In this document: in pieces, positions 1-7,979 of the stretch
Layout of the letters: every line of letters begins with the position of its first letter
How positions within the stretch are numbered: the first letter of the stretch is position 1
Origin: Lewinella sp. 4G2
Lineage (GTDB): Bacteria; Bacteroidota; Bacteroidia; Chitinophagales; Saprospiraceae
Direction: 5' to 3'
Length of the DNA: 64,000 nucleotides
NCBI RefSeq assembly: GCF_001625015.1
Contig: NZ_LVWJ02000011.1
Coordinates: 2,501-66,500, forward strand
Notes under the pieces: model-generated
Database searches by the model: none
What the model was told of the DNA's origin: nothing
What the model saw: only the letters and a program-made list of their open reading frames with translations
Translations under genes and position numbers: made by a program

Positions 1-56
1 CTAAATTCTTTTCCCAAGTCAACGGCAGCTAGGCTGTCGTGGATAATTGGGCTCAT
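1..56 (-). CDS. 5' end of a gene running off the left edge
   Basis: Reading the minus strand from 56, an ATG opens 18 codons without a stop up to the window edge (MSPIIHDSLAAVDLGKEF). A good TAnnTTTG promoter element lies about 40 bases upstream, which is the main reason to believe it. Too little is visible to assign a family. The next gene on this strand, glnA, has its own terminator at 440-474, so this is probably a separate transcription unit. Confidence 0.45.
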   Translation of the reverse strand, partial: MSPIIHDSLAAVDLGKEF

Positions 57-96
57 TTCATTGCAAATCCGGGAGGCGTTCCTCCCTTGCGGGCTG

Positions 97-104
97 CAAA
101 GATA
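97..104 (-). promoter_or_regulatory. Bacteroidota -7 element, TATCTTTG
   Basis: The minus strand reads TATCTTTG, a perfect match to TAnnTTTG, 40 bases before the ATG at 56. A TTG-containing stretch lies roughly where the -33 box is expected. It probably drives the partial gene at the left edge. Confidence 0.5.
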
Positions 105-259
105 CGTAGCTCGCTTTCACCTGTGCAAGCTATTCCAAGCTTTGATTTGATGTTTTTTTCGCCTCATTTTCTAAGTCATTGAAGACGACCCATTTGCAGT
201 TTAAGATCTGCCCGTTCCGCGGGTGTTAATCCTTTCCTTGCCCCTTCTCCCCTCCCCTG

Positions 260-276
260 GCACCTGCGGCAGCGGC
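260..276 (-). repeat. Dispersed 17-bp repeat, one mismatch
   Basis: On the minus strand this is GCCGCTGCCGCAGGTGC, one base different from the window-wide repeat GGCGCTGCCGCAGGTGC. It lies in the non-coding stretch between the left-edge gene and the glnA terminator. Confidence 0.7.
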
Positions 277-283
277 TTATTGA

Positions 284-371
284 GTGGCGAGTTTCAAGTG
301 GCGAGTTTCGAGTAGCGAGTTTCGAGTAGCGAGTTTCGAGTAGCGAGTTTCAAGTGGCGAGTGGCGAGTGG
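284..371. repeat. 14-bp tandem repeat array
   Basis: About six head-to-tail copies of a 14-bp unit, consensus GTRGCGAGTTTCRA, at 284, 298, 312, 326, 340 and 354. The last copy is degenerate, and differences are mostly A/G swaps. There are no spacers, so this is a minisatellite and not a CRISPR. The rest of 57-570 holds only the promoter, one dispersed repeat and the terminator listed separately. Confidence 0.85.
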
Positions 372-439
372 TAGCGCTCTAAAATCTATCTTCTAGCTTC
401 TAAAGTCCGGCGTCCTATATATAAGGTCTCATTGCCCAC

Positions 440-474
440 AAAAAAGCCCGGCCCACCTAAACGGCAGACCGGGC
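440..474 (-). terminator. Rho-independent terminator of glnA
   Basis: On the minus strand GCCCGG (474-469) pairs with CCGGGC (451-446), and a run of T follows (forward AAAAAA at 440-445). It sits about 100 bases past the glnA stop. Confidence 0.75.
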
Positions 475-570
475 GAAAATCAAAGCTTTCCGTAGAAAGC
501 CTGAGCTGATTTAACCTTCTTGAGATTCTTGAGATGCGGAGCAAGAAGGGATCAACATTCCTATGAGATT

Positions 571-1587
571 TTAGACGGAAGCGGGCTTTACGGTCTTTAC
601 GATCCGTGCAGCTACCTTGTAGGGGTCCGCAGCAGAGTTCGGGCGGCGATCTTCCAACCAGCCCTTCCAGCCACGGTCAACCGTAGCGATGGGGATCCGG
701 ATGGAGGCACCACGGTCGGAGATACCGTAGCTGAACTCGTGGATGCTCTGCGTTTCGTGGAGACCGGTAAGGCGGAGGTGGTTATCGTGGCCGTAGACCT
801 CGATATGTTCCTTCGTAACGGGGCGGAAAGCTTCACACACCTTCTCGTAGTCTTCCTTCTTACCGCTGTTGCGGAGGAAAGAGTTAGAGAAGTTGGCGTG
901 CATGCCGGAACCGTTCCAGTCGCCTGCAACCGGCTTACACTCGTAGTTGATGGCGATACCGTACTGCTCGGCTACGCGCTCGAGGAGGAAGCGGCCCAAC
1001 CAGATCTGGTCACCGGCTTCTTTAGCACCCTTCGCGAACGTTTGAAATTCCCACTGTCCGGGAGCCACCTCGCAGTTAATACCTTCAACCGTCAAACCGG
1101 CGTCGAGGCAGGCGTCGAGGTGTTCCTCCACGATCTCGCGACCGAATGCATTGTTGGCGCCTACGGAACAGTAGTACTGTCCCTGGGGAGCGGGGTCGGA
1201 GCCGTCAGCGGGGAAGCCGAGGGGCTTGTTCGTTTCTGGGTCCCACAGGAAGTACTCCTGCTCGAAGCCGAACCAGAAGTCCTGGTCCTCATCGTCGATC
1301 GTAGCACGGCCGTTGGATTCGTGTGGAGTGCCATCAGCGTTCAGAACTTCGGTCATTACGATGAAGCCATTCTTACGCTGGGGGTCTTTGATGATAGCAA
1401 CCGGCTTAAGAAGACAGTCAGAGCTGCCACCTTCCGCTTGCTGGGTAGAGGAACCGTCGAAGGACCACATGGGGCAGTCCTCGAGTTTACCGCTGAAGTC
1501 AGCGATGATCTGCGTTTTGCAGCGCAGAGACTGCATGGGCTTGTTACCGTCAAGCCATACGTACTGTAGCTTATGCTTAGTAGCCAT
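571..1587 (-). CDS. glnA: Glutamine synthetase, eukaryote-like type II
   Basis: ATP-dependent condensation of ammonium with glutamate to glutamine, in the cytoplasm. The 338-residue length matches the short type II (GSII) family and not the roughly 470-residue GSI or the 700-residue GSIII. The N-terminal beta-grasp domain has FDGSSTQQA near residue 43. The catalytic domain shows the metal-binding GFEQEYFLWD (107-116), EVAPGQWEFQ (173-182), the NGSGMHANFS substrate loop (225-234) and a late RGASIRIP motif. It is the last gene of a minus-strand run (P-II, Amt, porin, GS), so it converts the ammonium delivered by Amt. A dispersed repeat separates it from the porin, so a separate promoter is possible. 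The ATG at 1587 begins at the natural family start. Confidence 0.96.
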   Translation of the reverse strand: MATKHKLQYVWLDGNKPMQSLRCKTQIIADFSGKLEDCPMWSFDGSSTQQAEGGSSDCLLKPVAIIKDPQRKNGFIVMTEVLNADGTPHESNGRATIDDEDQDFWFGFEQEYFLWDPETNKPLGFPADGSDPAPQGQYYCSVGANNAFGREIVEEHLDACLDAGLTVEGINCEVAPGQWEFQTFAKGAKEAGDQIWLGRFLLERVAEQYGIAINYECKPVAGDWNGSGMHANFSNSFLRNSGKKEDYEKVCEAFRPVTKEHIEVYGHDNHLRLTGLHETQSIHEFSYGISDRGASIRIPIATVDRGWKGWLEDRRPNSAADPYKVAARIVKTVKPASV

Positions 1588-1630
1588 GGAAAAAGTTGTT
1601 TTGATTGGTTAAATCAGATTATTAAAAAGT

Positions 1631-1647
1631 GGCGCTGCCGCAGGTGC
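1631..1647 (+). repeat. Dispersed 17-bp repeat, exact copy
   Basis: Exact GGCGCTGCCGCAGGTGC between the glnA start and the porin stop. A partial inverted partner containing CCTGCGGCAG lies at 1686-1699 (palindrome GCCTGCGGCAGGC), so the two could form a hairpin in the porin-glnA interval. Confidence 0.85.
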
Positions 1648-1710
1648 CGGGGAAGTGGGGAGAGCCCACCTAGCCGAGCAAGAAAGCCTGCGGCAGGCCA
1701 GTGTTGTTAA

Positions 1711-2886
1711 TTAGAAAGAGTAGAAAGCACCTACGACAAAGTAGAGGGCGCTGGTGTCATCCGCATCAATGGGTTGGTTACCCACGTTGCTGAAACCAAA
1801 CCCATTGCTACCCGTGTCGTAACGGAATTCCGGAACGATAGTCAGATCACCAATGGTGATGGCGCTGTTAGCCGTCAGGGCAATCACGCTGGGTTGGTCA
1901 GTATCATCGCCTTCTGCGGCAGTAGCACCGAAGTACTCACCACGGAGGCTGAAAGCCAGGTTTTCCTTGGCGGTGTAAGTAGCGTAAAGGGCGGTACCGA
2001 AGAAACCGTTACCGTCTGCGTCGCCGTCTACGGAAGAGCTGTAGTTGCTAGCGTTAACACCGAGCATGAAGGATTCGCTTACTTCGTAAGTTGCCGTAAG
2101 GTCGATTTGAAATTCATTGGTGTCATCGTCGTCTTCGTCGGTGCTGCCTTCAGATTCCTTACCGGCAAGCGCGCTGAGGTAACCGGCAAAACCGCCAGAC
2201 TCAAAGCTGAGCTGTGCACCGTAGTGCTTACCCCCAACTACGTCGAGTTTGGAGTCCGTGTCGTTGAAGACACCAACCATTGCGCCGAATCCTTCCGCGA
2301 TGGCGAAGTCAGCCTTCACACCGGTGTGGTAGAAGGGACCGTTGCTAAAGAGGTAGGACATGGTGTAGTTGGCGTTACCGGGCACATCGATTACCTCATA
2401 ACCGATGAAGGTACCGAAGTTACCGAGGGTGATCGTCACGGCATCAGATGGTGAGTAAGCAACGTACAACTGCTGGACGGTGCTGGCAAAATTGCCGGTC
2501 AGGGCGCCACCGAAGTTGCTGTCACCATTAGCTTCTACGGCACGGGGACCGAAGCCCAGTTGGCCGACAAAGCTGACGTCGCCCATTGTCTTTTCTGCGA
2601 GCAGATTGACGTTACCGATACCGAAAGTGTTAGTGGCGCTGGAAAACGAAGTGGGCAGCAACAGGGCATCCTCATTAGCACCCGCGCTATTGATCAGGCT
2701 GGAGCTGTAGTAAGCATCCACGTAACCGGTAAGACTAAAGCTGGGCTCTTCCTCGGTCTTCTCCACCTCTTCGGTGGGAGGATCCGTGGGTAGTGGGTCA
2801 GTTGATTGAGGGCCCGTAACCTGGGCGAAGAGCGGCGTGCAGAAAAGCGTTCCGGCCGCAAGAGTGAGTGTAGTAAAAAGTTTCAT
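1711..2886 (-). CDS. Outer-membrane beta-barrel porin, OmpL-like
   Basis: A 391-residue predicted outer-membrane barrel. Residues 1-21 are a clean signal peptide ending FAQ, followed by a Pro/Glu/Thr-rich linker (about 22-50). The rest is alternating beta-strand sequence rich in Gly, Tyr and Phe, starting FSLTGYVDAYYSSS and ending in the aromatic ...VVGAFYSF typical of barrel proteins. It resembles the putative beta-barrel porin-2 (OmpL-like) family; this is a pattern match, not a search result. Between amt and glnA it probably carries a small nitrogenous solute or ammonium across the outer membrane; that role is inferred from context only. Confidence 0.8.
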   Translation of the reverse strand: MKLFTTLTLAAGTLFCTPLFAQVTGPQSTDPLPTDPPTEEVEKTEEEPSFSLTGYVDAYYSSSLINSAGANEDALLLPTSFSSATNTFGIGNVNLLAEKTMGDVSFVGQLGFGPRAVEANGDSNFGGALTGNFASTVQQLYVAYSPSDAVTITLGNFGTFIGYEVIDVPGNANYTMSYLFSNGPFYHTGVKADFAIAEGFGAMVGVFNDTDSKLDVVGGKHYGAQLSFESGGFAGYLSALAGKESEGSTDEDDDDTNEFQIDLTATYEVSESFMLGVNASNYSSSVDGDADGNGFFGTALYATYTAKENLAFSLRGEYFGATAAEGDDTDQPSVIALTANSAITIGDLTIVPEFRYDTGSNGFGFSNVGNQPIDADDTSALYFVVGAFYSF

Positions 2887-2996
2887 TGTTAGTCTTCTGA
2901 AGTTCTGAGGGGAAATGGGAGTATATAATAGGTCGTTGTCCTCAGGCTGGGTGGCTAGCTCGTCACTAGTCTCCCAGCCTGAGTCAACGAGTTGGT

Positions 2997-4271
2997 TTAG
3001 CCTTCGGTAAGTTGGAATACACCGTCTTTCTTACCGTCCGTGTAAGCGTGCATATCGTGCTCGCCTACGTCGAGGCCTTTAATTTCTTCTTCCTCATCCA
3101 CGCGAATGCCAAGGGTAACCTTGAGTGCACCCATGATGCCAAAGGCAGCAACGAAGGAGAAGGCGCCAATGGCGGCAACACCGATGAGTTGAGTTACGAA
3201 ACTGTGCTCAGGGTTAGTAGAGAAAATACCTACTGCAAGCGTACCCCAGATACCACACACACCATGTACGGAAGTGGCACCTACGGGGTCGTCCAACTTG
3301 AGCGTACGGTCGAAGAATACGATGCTCAGTGGGATGATGATACCAGCGATGAGGCCGATAATGATGGCGGAAGAACCCGTCACTACGTCAGCACCAGCAG
3401 TGATACCAACAAGGCCACCGAGGATACCATTCATCACCATGGAGAGGTCGTAAGACTTGAACATGATGTACGCCGTAAAGAAGGCAGCGATACCACCGGC
3501 AGCAGCGGCCAGGGAAGTGGTTACGAATACGAGGGAAACACCGTTAGGGTCAGCGCTCAGTACGGAACCGCCGTTAAAGCCGTACCAACCGAACCACAGG
3601 AGGAAAACACCGATGGTAGCGAGTGGCATGGAATGGCCGGGGATAGCCGTAATCCGGCCGTCGCTTTTGTACTTACCCTTACGTGCACCCAACAGAATGA
3701 TGGCGGCCAAAGCGGCAAAGCCACCGGCAGCGTGTACGACCGTAGATCCAGCAAAGTCGTAGAAGCCCATGGCATCCAACCAGCCAGCGCCCCACTTCCA
3801 ACTACCCGTGATGGGGTAACAGATCGCTACGAAGATGGTAGCAAAAAGGAGGAAAGGAACGAGTTTGATCCGTTCGGCAACGGCACCGGATACAATCGTG
3901 GCACACGTAGCGGCGAACATACCCTGGAAGATAAAGTCGGTATAACCGGTCATAGCCATTGCGTCACCGGCATCCGCCTGTACTTGCTGGGCGGCGTAGT
4001 CGGCAGAAGCTCCGGCATCCCAGTCCATGGGGCTGAAGCCGCCGAGGATGTCACCGATCAACCAGCCGTCCCCGGGGTACATCAGGTTGTAACCTACCAG
4101 GTAGTAAGTCAGCAGACCGATGGAAAGGATCATGCAGTTCTTGAAGAGAATATTGACCACATTTTTCTTTTGCACGAAACCGGCTTCCAGACACGCAAAG
4201 CCGAGGTGCATGATGAATACGAAGCAAGTCGCTACGAGTATCCACAGGTTATTAATGAAAAAAGCTTCCAT
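2997..4271 (-). CDS. amt: Ammonium transporter Amt
   Basis: An 11-helix inner-membrane channel for ammonium, 424 residues from the chosen start. Visible family features are the N-terminal helix ending CLEAGFVQKKN, GSTVVHAAGG in the middle, and DDPVGATSVHGVCGIWG with the second pore histidine near the C-terminus. The frame can be extended to a TTG at 4307, but the ATG at 4271 gives the expected MEAFFINNLWIL start, so I prefer it. It lies downstream of P-II, which in other bacteria plugs Amt when glutamine is high. A GC-rich hairpin sits in its leader (4338-4357). Confidence 0.96.
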   Translation of the reverse strand: MEAFFINNLWILVATCFVFIMHLGFACLEAGFVQKKNVVNILFKNCMILSIGLLTYYLVGYNLMYPGDGWLIGDILGGFSPMDWDAGASADYAAQQVQADAGDAMAMTGYTDFIFQGMFAATCATIVSGAVAERIKLVPFLLFATIFVAICYPITGSWKWGAGWLDAMGFYDFAGSTVVHAAGGFAALAAIILLGARKGKYKSDGRITAIPGHSMPLATIGVFLLWFGWYGFNGGSVLSADPNGVSLVFVTTSLAAAAGGIAAFFTAYIMFKSYDLSMVMNGILGGLVGITAGADVVTGSSAIIIGLIAGIIIPLSIVFFDRTLKLDDPVGATSVHGVCGIWGTLAVGIFSTNPEHSFVTQLIGVAAIGAFSFVAAFGIMGALKVTLGIRVDEEEEIKGLDVGEHDMHAYTDGKKDGVFQLTEG

Positions 4272-4337
4272 AGCAGAATTGAGGTTTATGGGAGATCGCC
4301 CTCCCAAGTAGAAGTGTAGTGAAAGAATCGTCCCAGG

Positions 4338-4357
4338 CCCCCCAATCAGCAGGGGGG
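4338..4357 (-). promoter_or_regulatory. GC hairpin in the amt leader
   Basis: Six C (4338-4343) and six G (4352-4357) flank an 8-base loop, 65-85 bases upstream of the amt ATG. No T-run follows on the minus strand, so it is not a standard terminator. It may set relative expression of P-II and amt. Confidence 0.35.
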
Positions 4358-4526
4358 ATAGGACTTCTGAACTAATCTGGCTAAAAGTGGTGAATGGCTG
4401 AAGGGTGGCCCAGCGGTAAACAGTGAAAGAAGTGCTGAAGGCCAGTGATGGTCGAGCGGTTAAATCAACCAGTGTAAAGGTGAGTTGCAGTAGTATTTGC
4501 TGGAGGCATTCCTCGAGTAGCCTGCT

Positions 4527-4865
4527 TTAAATGGCGCTCTCGTCCCGCTCTCCGGTACGAATGCGGACGATGCCTTCCACGTCGTAAATGATGATCTTGC
4601 CGTCGCCTACTTTACCGGTCTTGCCGGCCGCCTGGATGGCACCAACAATGTCGTTGACCTTGGCCGCGGGGGCGAGGATATCCAGTTGGAGGCGGGCGAT
4701 GTAGTCGGCGTCGTACACACTACCGCGGTAGGTGAGTTGCTCGCCGCGTTGGAGGCCGAAGCCTTTTACCTCCGTCAGGGTAAAGAAGTTGACGTCGATG
4801 GCCGCAAGGGCGTCCCGTACGGACTCAAAACGGGAAAGGCGAATAATAGCTTCAATTTTCTTCAT
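4527..4865 (-). CDS. glnB: Nitrogen regulatory protein P-II
   Basis: A 112-residue P-II signal protein that senses 2-oxoglutarate, ATP/ADP and glutamine status. Family landmarks are the start MKKIEAIIR, the T-loop from about residue 37 to 55 with tyrosine at position 51 (the uridylylation site in enteric bacteria), TGKVGDGKI (B-loop) and the C-terminal VRIRTGERDESAI. Gene order P-II, amt, porin, glnA on one strand supports a GlnK-like job of gating Amt. I use glnB as a generic symbol, since GlnB and GlnK cannot be told apart from sequence alone. No uridylyltransferase gene is visible here. Confidence 0.95.
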   Translation of the reverse strand: MKKIEAIIRLSRFESVRDALAAIDVNFFTLTEVKGFGLQRGEQLTYRGSVYDADYIARLQLDILAPAAKVNDIVGAIQAAGKTGKVGDGKIIIYDVEGIVRIRTGERDESAI

Positions 4866-4980
4866 GCGAAGTGGCTACTTATTGCTCCGAAGGTTGGTGG
4901 TTAATCAGCTCGGAAGGGTTAAGAACTAAAAATTGGGCGGTGCTATCTGGAGGGCTGCTCAGCGAGTGTCGTCACCCCCG

Positions 4981-4998
4981 CTTTGTTGATCACAAAAG
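4981..4998. promoter_or_regulatory. Operator-like palindrome, glnB side
   Basis: CTTTGTTGATCACAAAAG matches its own reverse complement at 7 of 9 half-site positions. It overlaps CACTTTTG on the minus strand (5000-4993), one mismatch from TAnnTTTG and a likely P-II promoter. The core TGATCACAA (4987-4995) recurs at 5048-5056. Confidence 0.45.
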
Positions 4999-5036
4999 TG
5001 AACAAGGATTTGGACCCAGTTTAGCTAAGGTGTTTG

Positions 5037-5056
5037 TACTTTTGTTATGATCACAA
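5037..5056 (+). promoter_or_regulatory. Promoter -7 element with adjacent operator-like site
   Basis: TACTTTTG (5037-5044) is a perfect TAnnTTTG for the gene starting at 5114. It is followed at once by TTATGATCACAA, whose TGATCACAA core (5048-5056) copies the site at 4987-4995 on the divergent P-II side. Confidence 0.5.
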
Positions 5057-5113
5057 TGGCTACTTTTTCCACAAACCATTGTTAATCAATTTCTTACAAA
5101 TTATTAATCGCGC

Positions 5114-6658
5114 ATGCCCAAGCAGATTAAAGATCAACTTTGGCGGCTCATTAAAAGCCTGAACAAGTCCGAGAAACGGAACTTCAAGCTCTACGCAAAC
5201 CGCCTGGGGGCGGCTTCGGAACGGAAATTCGTCTCCTTGTTCAAGGCCATGGATCGGGCAGCGAGCGAGGATGATGGCGCCATCCGGGAGAAGCTACAAC
5301 TGAGCGCGGCCGGCTACTCCAACCTCAAGCGCCACCTTTACCAGGAAGTGCTCACCAGCCTCCGTTTGATCCACATCACCAAGGAGGTGGACATTGAACT
5401 ACGGGAACAGATCGACTTCAGCCGCATCCTCTACGGTAAGGGACTGTACCTCGACGCTCTACGCGTCCTCGAGCGGGCCAAGCACCGGGCCATCGACCAC
5501 AATCAGGATTTACTCCACCTCGAGATCGTAGAATTTCAGAAGCTGATCGAAGCCCGCCACGTTACGCTTAGCCGTCAGATCGTCAACAAGATGGACCTGT
5601 TGCTGAACGAGTCCGCCATGAAGAGTTACTCCATCCTCAATACGAGCGAGTTGCTCAACATGAATATCCAGGTTCACGGCCGGTACATCGAACGGGGGCA
5701 CGTTCGGTCCGAAGAAGAGCGGGAGGAAAACGACCGGTTCTGGTCCGAGATCCAAACGGTGCGGATTGACCGTGAGACCGTCACGAGTACCTTCCACCAG
5801 AAGATCAACCGCTTCCAGGCGGCGATGTGGTACCACTACATCGAGTTGAACTTTGCCGAGAGCCAGCAAGCCGCCGAGAACGCCTCTACCCTCTTCACCA
5901 TCAGCCGGCAGATGACGGTGAAGGACCCCGACCTGTACGTGCGCTGCCTCTACTACGTCACGGTGTTCGCCTACCTCAACGAGGAACCAAAAACCATGCG
6001 GCGTTACCGATCTCGGCTGGGGGCTTTCATGGACGATGAGAAGATCCGCTTCAACGAAAACTCCCGCCGCATCGGGGCCGTGTACCGCAAACTCAGCCGG
6101 TACAATGAATTATTCCTGCTGAAAGACTACGCCGCGGCCTACGATTTCAGCCGGCGCATCGCGGAAGACTACGCCAGTGGGGCCTTCAAACCGGCCCGCC
6201 ACCGTTGGGGGCTCTTCCTGTACAAATCCGCCGCAGCGGCGTTCCTACTCGGTAAATACGATGATGCCATCGATGATTTAAACGAGGTCATTAACATGAA
6301 GACGGGCATCCACCGGCAGGATCTGATGATCAACACGCGGCTCCTCCACGCGCTCTGCAATTATGAGTTGGGTCACCATTCGCTGGTCGCCTACCACCTC
6401 ACCAGCCTCAGTCGGCTCTTACGCAAGAGTCGGGAGGCGGCGGAGGTCCACCGCGCTACCGTCCTTACGTTGCAGCGGCTCATCAGTCTTCCGGTTGCGG
6501 AGCGCGGGCCCCAGTATTTACGCCTGTCCCAGGAAGTCGACCGGCTGAAGAGCGACCCATTTGAGGCCAAGGCACTGATGTATCTTGACGTTACCCATTG
6601 GTTAGCCGGCTACACCCATTTCACCGCACCTGCGGCAGCGCCCAGTTCCTTCAAGTAG
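5114..6658 (+). CDS. Helical repeat protein of unknown function
   Basis: A 514-residue cytoplasmic protein with no signal peptide or membrane segment. It begins MPKQIKDQLWRLIKSLNKSEKRNF, then is almost wholly alpha-helical with TPR-like helix pairs, for example YGKGLYLDALRVLERAKHRA (about 107-126) and LLGKYDDAIDDLNEV near 380. I recognise the type as a large Bacteroidota-restricted family without assigned function. It is divergent from the P-II operon and may share control through paired operator-like sites. The C-terminal tail (APAAAPSSFK) is encoded by a copy of the dispersed 17-bp repeat, suggesting the original end was overwritten. Confidence 0.85.
   Translation: MPKQIKDQLWRLIKSLNKSEKRNFKLYANRLGAASERKFVSLFKAMDRAASEDDGAIREKLQLSAAGYSNLKRHLYQEVLTSLRLIHITKEVDIELREQIDFSRILYGKGLYLDALRVLERAKHRAIDHNQDLLHLEIVEFQKLIEARHVTLSRQIVNKMDLLLNESAMKSYSILNTSELLNMNIQVHGRYIERGHVRSEEEREENDRFWSEIQTVRIDRETVTSTFHQKINRFQAAMWYHYIELNFAESQQAAENASTLFTISRQMTVKDPDLYVRCLYYVTVFAYLNEEPKTMRRYRSRLGAFMDDEKIRFNENSRRIGAVYRKLSRYNELFLLKDYAAAYDFSRRIAEDYASGAFKPARHRWGLFLYKSAAAAFLLGKYDDAIDDLNEVINMKTGIHRQDLMINTRLLHALCNYELGHHSLVAYHLTSLSRLLRKSREAAEVHRATVLTLQRLISLPVAERGPQYLRLSQEVDRLKSDPFEAKALMYLDVTHWLAGYTHFTAPAAAPSSFK
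6626..6642 (-). repeat. Dispersed 17-bp repeat inside the 3' end of a gene
   Basis: GCACCTGCGGCAGCGCC, the exact reverse complement of the repeat. It encodes part of the C-terminal tail of the gene ending at 6658 and forms an inverted pair with 6681-6697, with the stop codon in the loop. It could act as a terminator. Confidence 0.85.
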
Positions 6659-6680
6659 CTTGGACGAAGCAGTTCAAGGT

Positions 6681-6697
6681 GGCGCTGCCGCGGGTGC
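6681..6697 (+). repeat. Dispersed 17-bp repeat, G variant
   Basis: GGCGCTGCCGCGGGTGC, one transition from the consensus. It pairs with 6626-6642. The 187-base gap to the next gene holds nothing else I recognise. Confidence 0.85.
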
Positions 6698-6845
6698 CCA
6701 GCCATTGGAATTGCAGTAATTGGCAGCTGACGGACAGGACAACTACCGGGGTGCAAATACCTGCTTAACGGGAAAGGACCTACCTTAGTCATGAATTTGT
6801 AAACTACTTCGACCGCATTGCACTGCGGTACTTTAAACCAACATC

Positions 6846-7940
6846 ATGAAACGACTACTACCGATACTGGCCGTGATGGCCGGGCTCCTCCTCACTATTT
6901 TATTCTCCGCAAGTTCCGGTGGTGCCGCCGCTGGTAATGGACGTGGTTACACCGGCGCGCCCAGTTCGGGTGGAGGTACGGAAAGCCTGTGTACCCAATG
7001 CCACGGAGGGGGCAATTTTGGCGAACCGGGCGTAGCCGTCTTGATCTCCGAAACTGATGGAGGAGATAATGTAGCAGCGTACAAGCCCGGTGAGACTTAC
7101 TTCGTAACCGTTGACATCTCCGCACTTAACTCACCGGCCGCTTACGGATTTCAGTCTCTCTTCCTGGCTGACGATGGCACCATGATTCGCCCACCGGCGG
7201 GCACGCTGCAGAATCCGACGAACGGGACCAGAATCTCTGCCGCGCGCGGCAGAGACTACGCCGAACAAAGTGCCCGCAGCGCCACGGGCTCCTTCTCCTT
7301 CGAATGGGTAGCACCCGAAGCGGGAACTGGCGAGGTGACGATGTACACCGTCGGTAATGCCGTTAATTCCAACTTCGGAACCAGTGGCGACAGTCCATCC
7401 ACCGCGCCCACAATCGTAACCCTTTCGGAGGACCGATCCCTACCCGTCGACCTCGTGTCCTTCACCGCAACGGCCGAAAAAGGCACCCCTACCCTACGCT
7501 GGGAAGCCGAGAACGAAGAAGCCTTCTCCCACTACTCCGTAGAAAGGAACACCGGATTGGAGTGGACAACCATTGCCCGCGTGGACGGCAACGGTGCGGA
7601 GCATTATTCCTTTTCCGACGTGGCCGCACCAGTTGGCGAAAATACCTACCGCCTAAAAATGGAAGACCTGGACGGAACTTATGCCTACAGCCCGGTACGG
7701 AGTCTTCTTTTGGAGGAAGGAGGCATCAGTATATACCCCAATCCTACGCAGGACTTCATCAAGGTACCGCAACGAGCAACCTTATCCGGACAGGGGCGAA
7801 TTATTTCCGCTGACGGTAAGGTCATCCGAGCCGTAAGTACTGTGGAGGCCATCGACGTGCGGGACCTTGCCCCCGGCGTGTATTACCTTTCCGTAGAATT
7901 GGCGGGCAACCCTTCCGTACAACGCTTCATCAAGCGGTAA
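6846..7940 (+). CDS. Secreted choice-of-anchor V protein, CxxCH motif, T9SS signal
   Basis: 364 residues, exported: an N-terminal hydrophobic signal (MKRLLPILAVMAGLLL) then YTGAPSSGGGTESLCTQCHGG. The TGAP...CxxCH arrangement, single CTQCH near residue 50, is the hallmark of the choice-of-anchor V family. CxxCH may bind one haem c, but no distal ligand is evident. A beta-rich domain follows (about 60-190), then a linker and fibronectin-like segment (about 200-290). The C-terminus (ISIYPNPTQDFIKV...GVYYLSVE...RFIKR) is a T9SS type A sorting domain, so the protein should be released or anchored at the surface. A paralogue follows 39 bases downstream. A 22-bp perfect palindrome lies inside the gene. 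Confidence 0.85.
   Translation: MKRLLPILAVMAGLLLTILFSASSGGAAAGNGRGYTGAPSSGGGTESLCTQCHGGGNFGEPGVAVLISETDGGDNVAAYKPGETYFVTVDISALNSPAAYGFQSLFLADDGTMIRPPAGTLQNPTNGTRISAARGRDYAEQSARSATGSFSFEWVAPEAGTGEVTMYTVGNAVNSNFGTSGDSPSTAPTIVTLSEDRSLPVDLVSFTATAEKGTPTLRWEAENEEAFSHYSVERNTGLEWTTIARVDGNGAEHYSFSDVAAPVGENTYRLKMEDLDGTYAYSPVRSLLLEEGGISIYPNPTQDFIKVPQRATLSGQGRIISADGKVIRAVSTVEAIDVRDLAPGVYYLSVELAGNPSVQRFIKR
7234..7255. repeat. 22-bp perfect palindrome within a coding region
   Basis: Eleven bases (TCTCTGCCGCG) are followed directly by their exact reverse complement. In frame it encodes SAARGRD, which is not conserved in the downstream paralogue (SNGPNGSGRR at the same place). Confidence 0.8.
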
Positions 7941-7979
7941 GGAAGATTTCCCTATTCACTCACCTAGCGATACCACAAT

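Noticed and set aside
284-371. Possible CRISPR array
   Set aside because: Units are 14 bp and directly adjacent with no spacers; no cas genes in the window.
520-1569. Long open frame opposite glnA
   Set aside because: It lies almost wholly antisense to a certain glutamine synthetase; codon bias in this GC-rich genome opens antisense frames. Same reasoning for 3012-4319 opposite amt, 1774-2454 opposite the porin and 23151-23885 opposite prfB.
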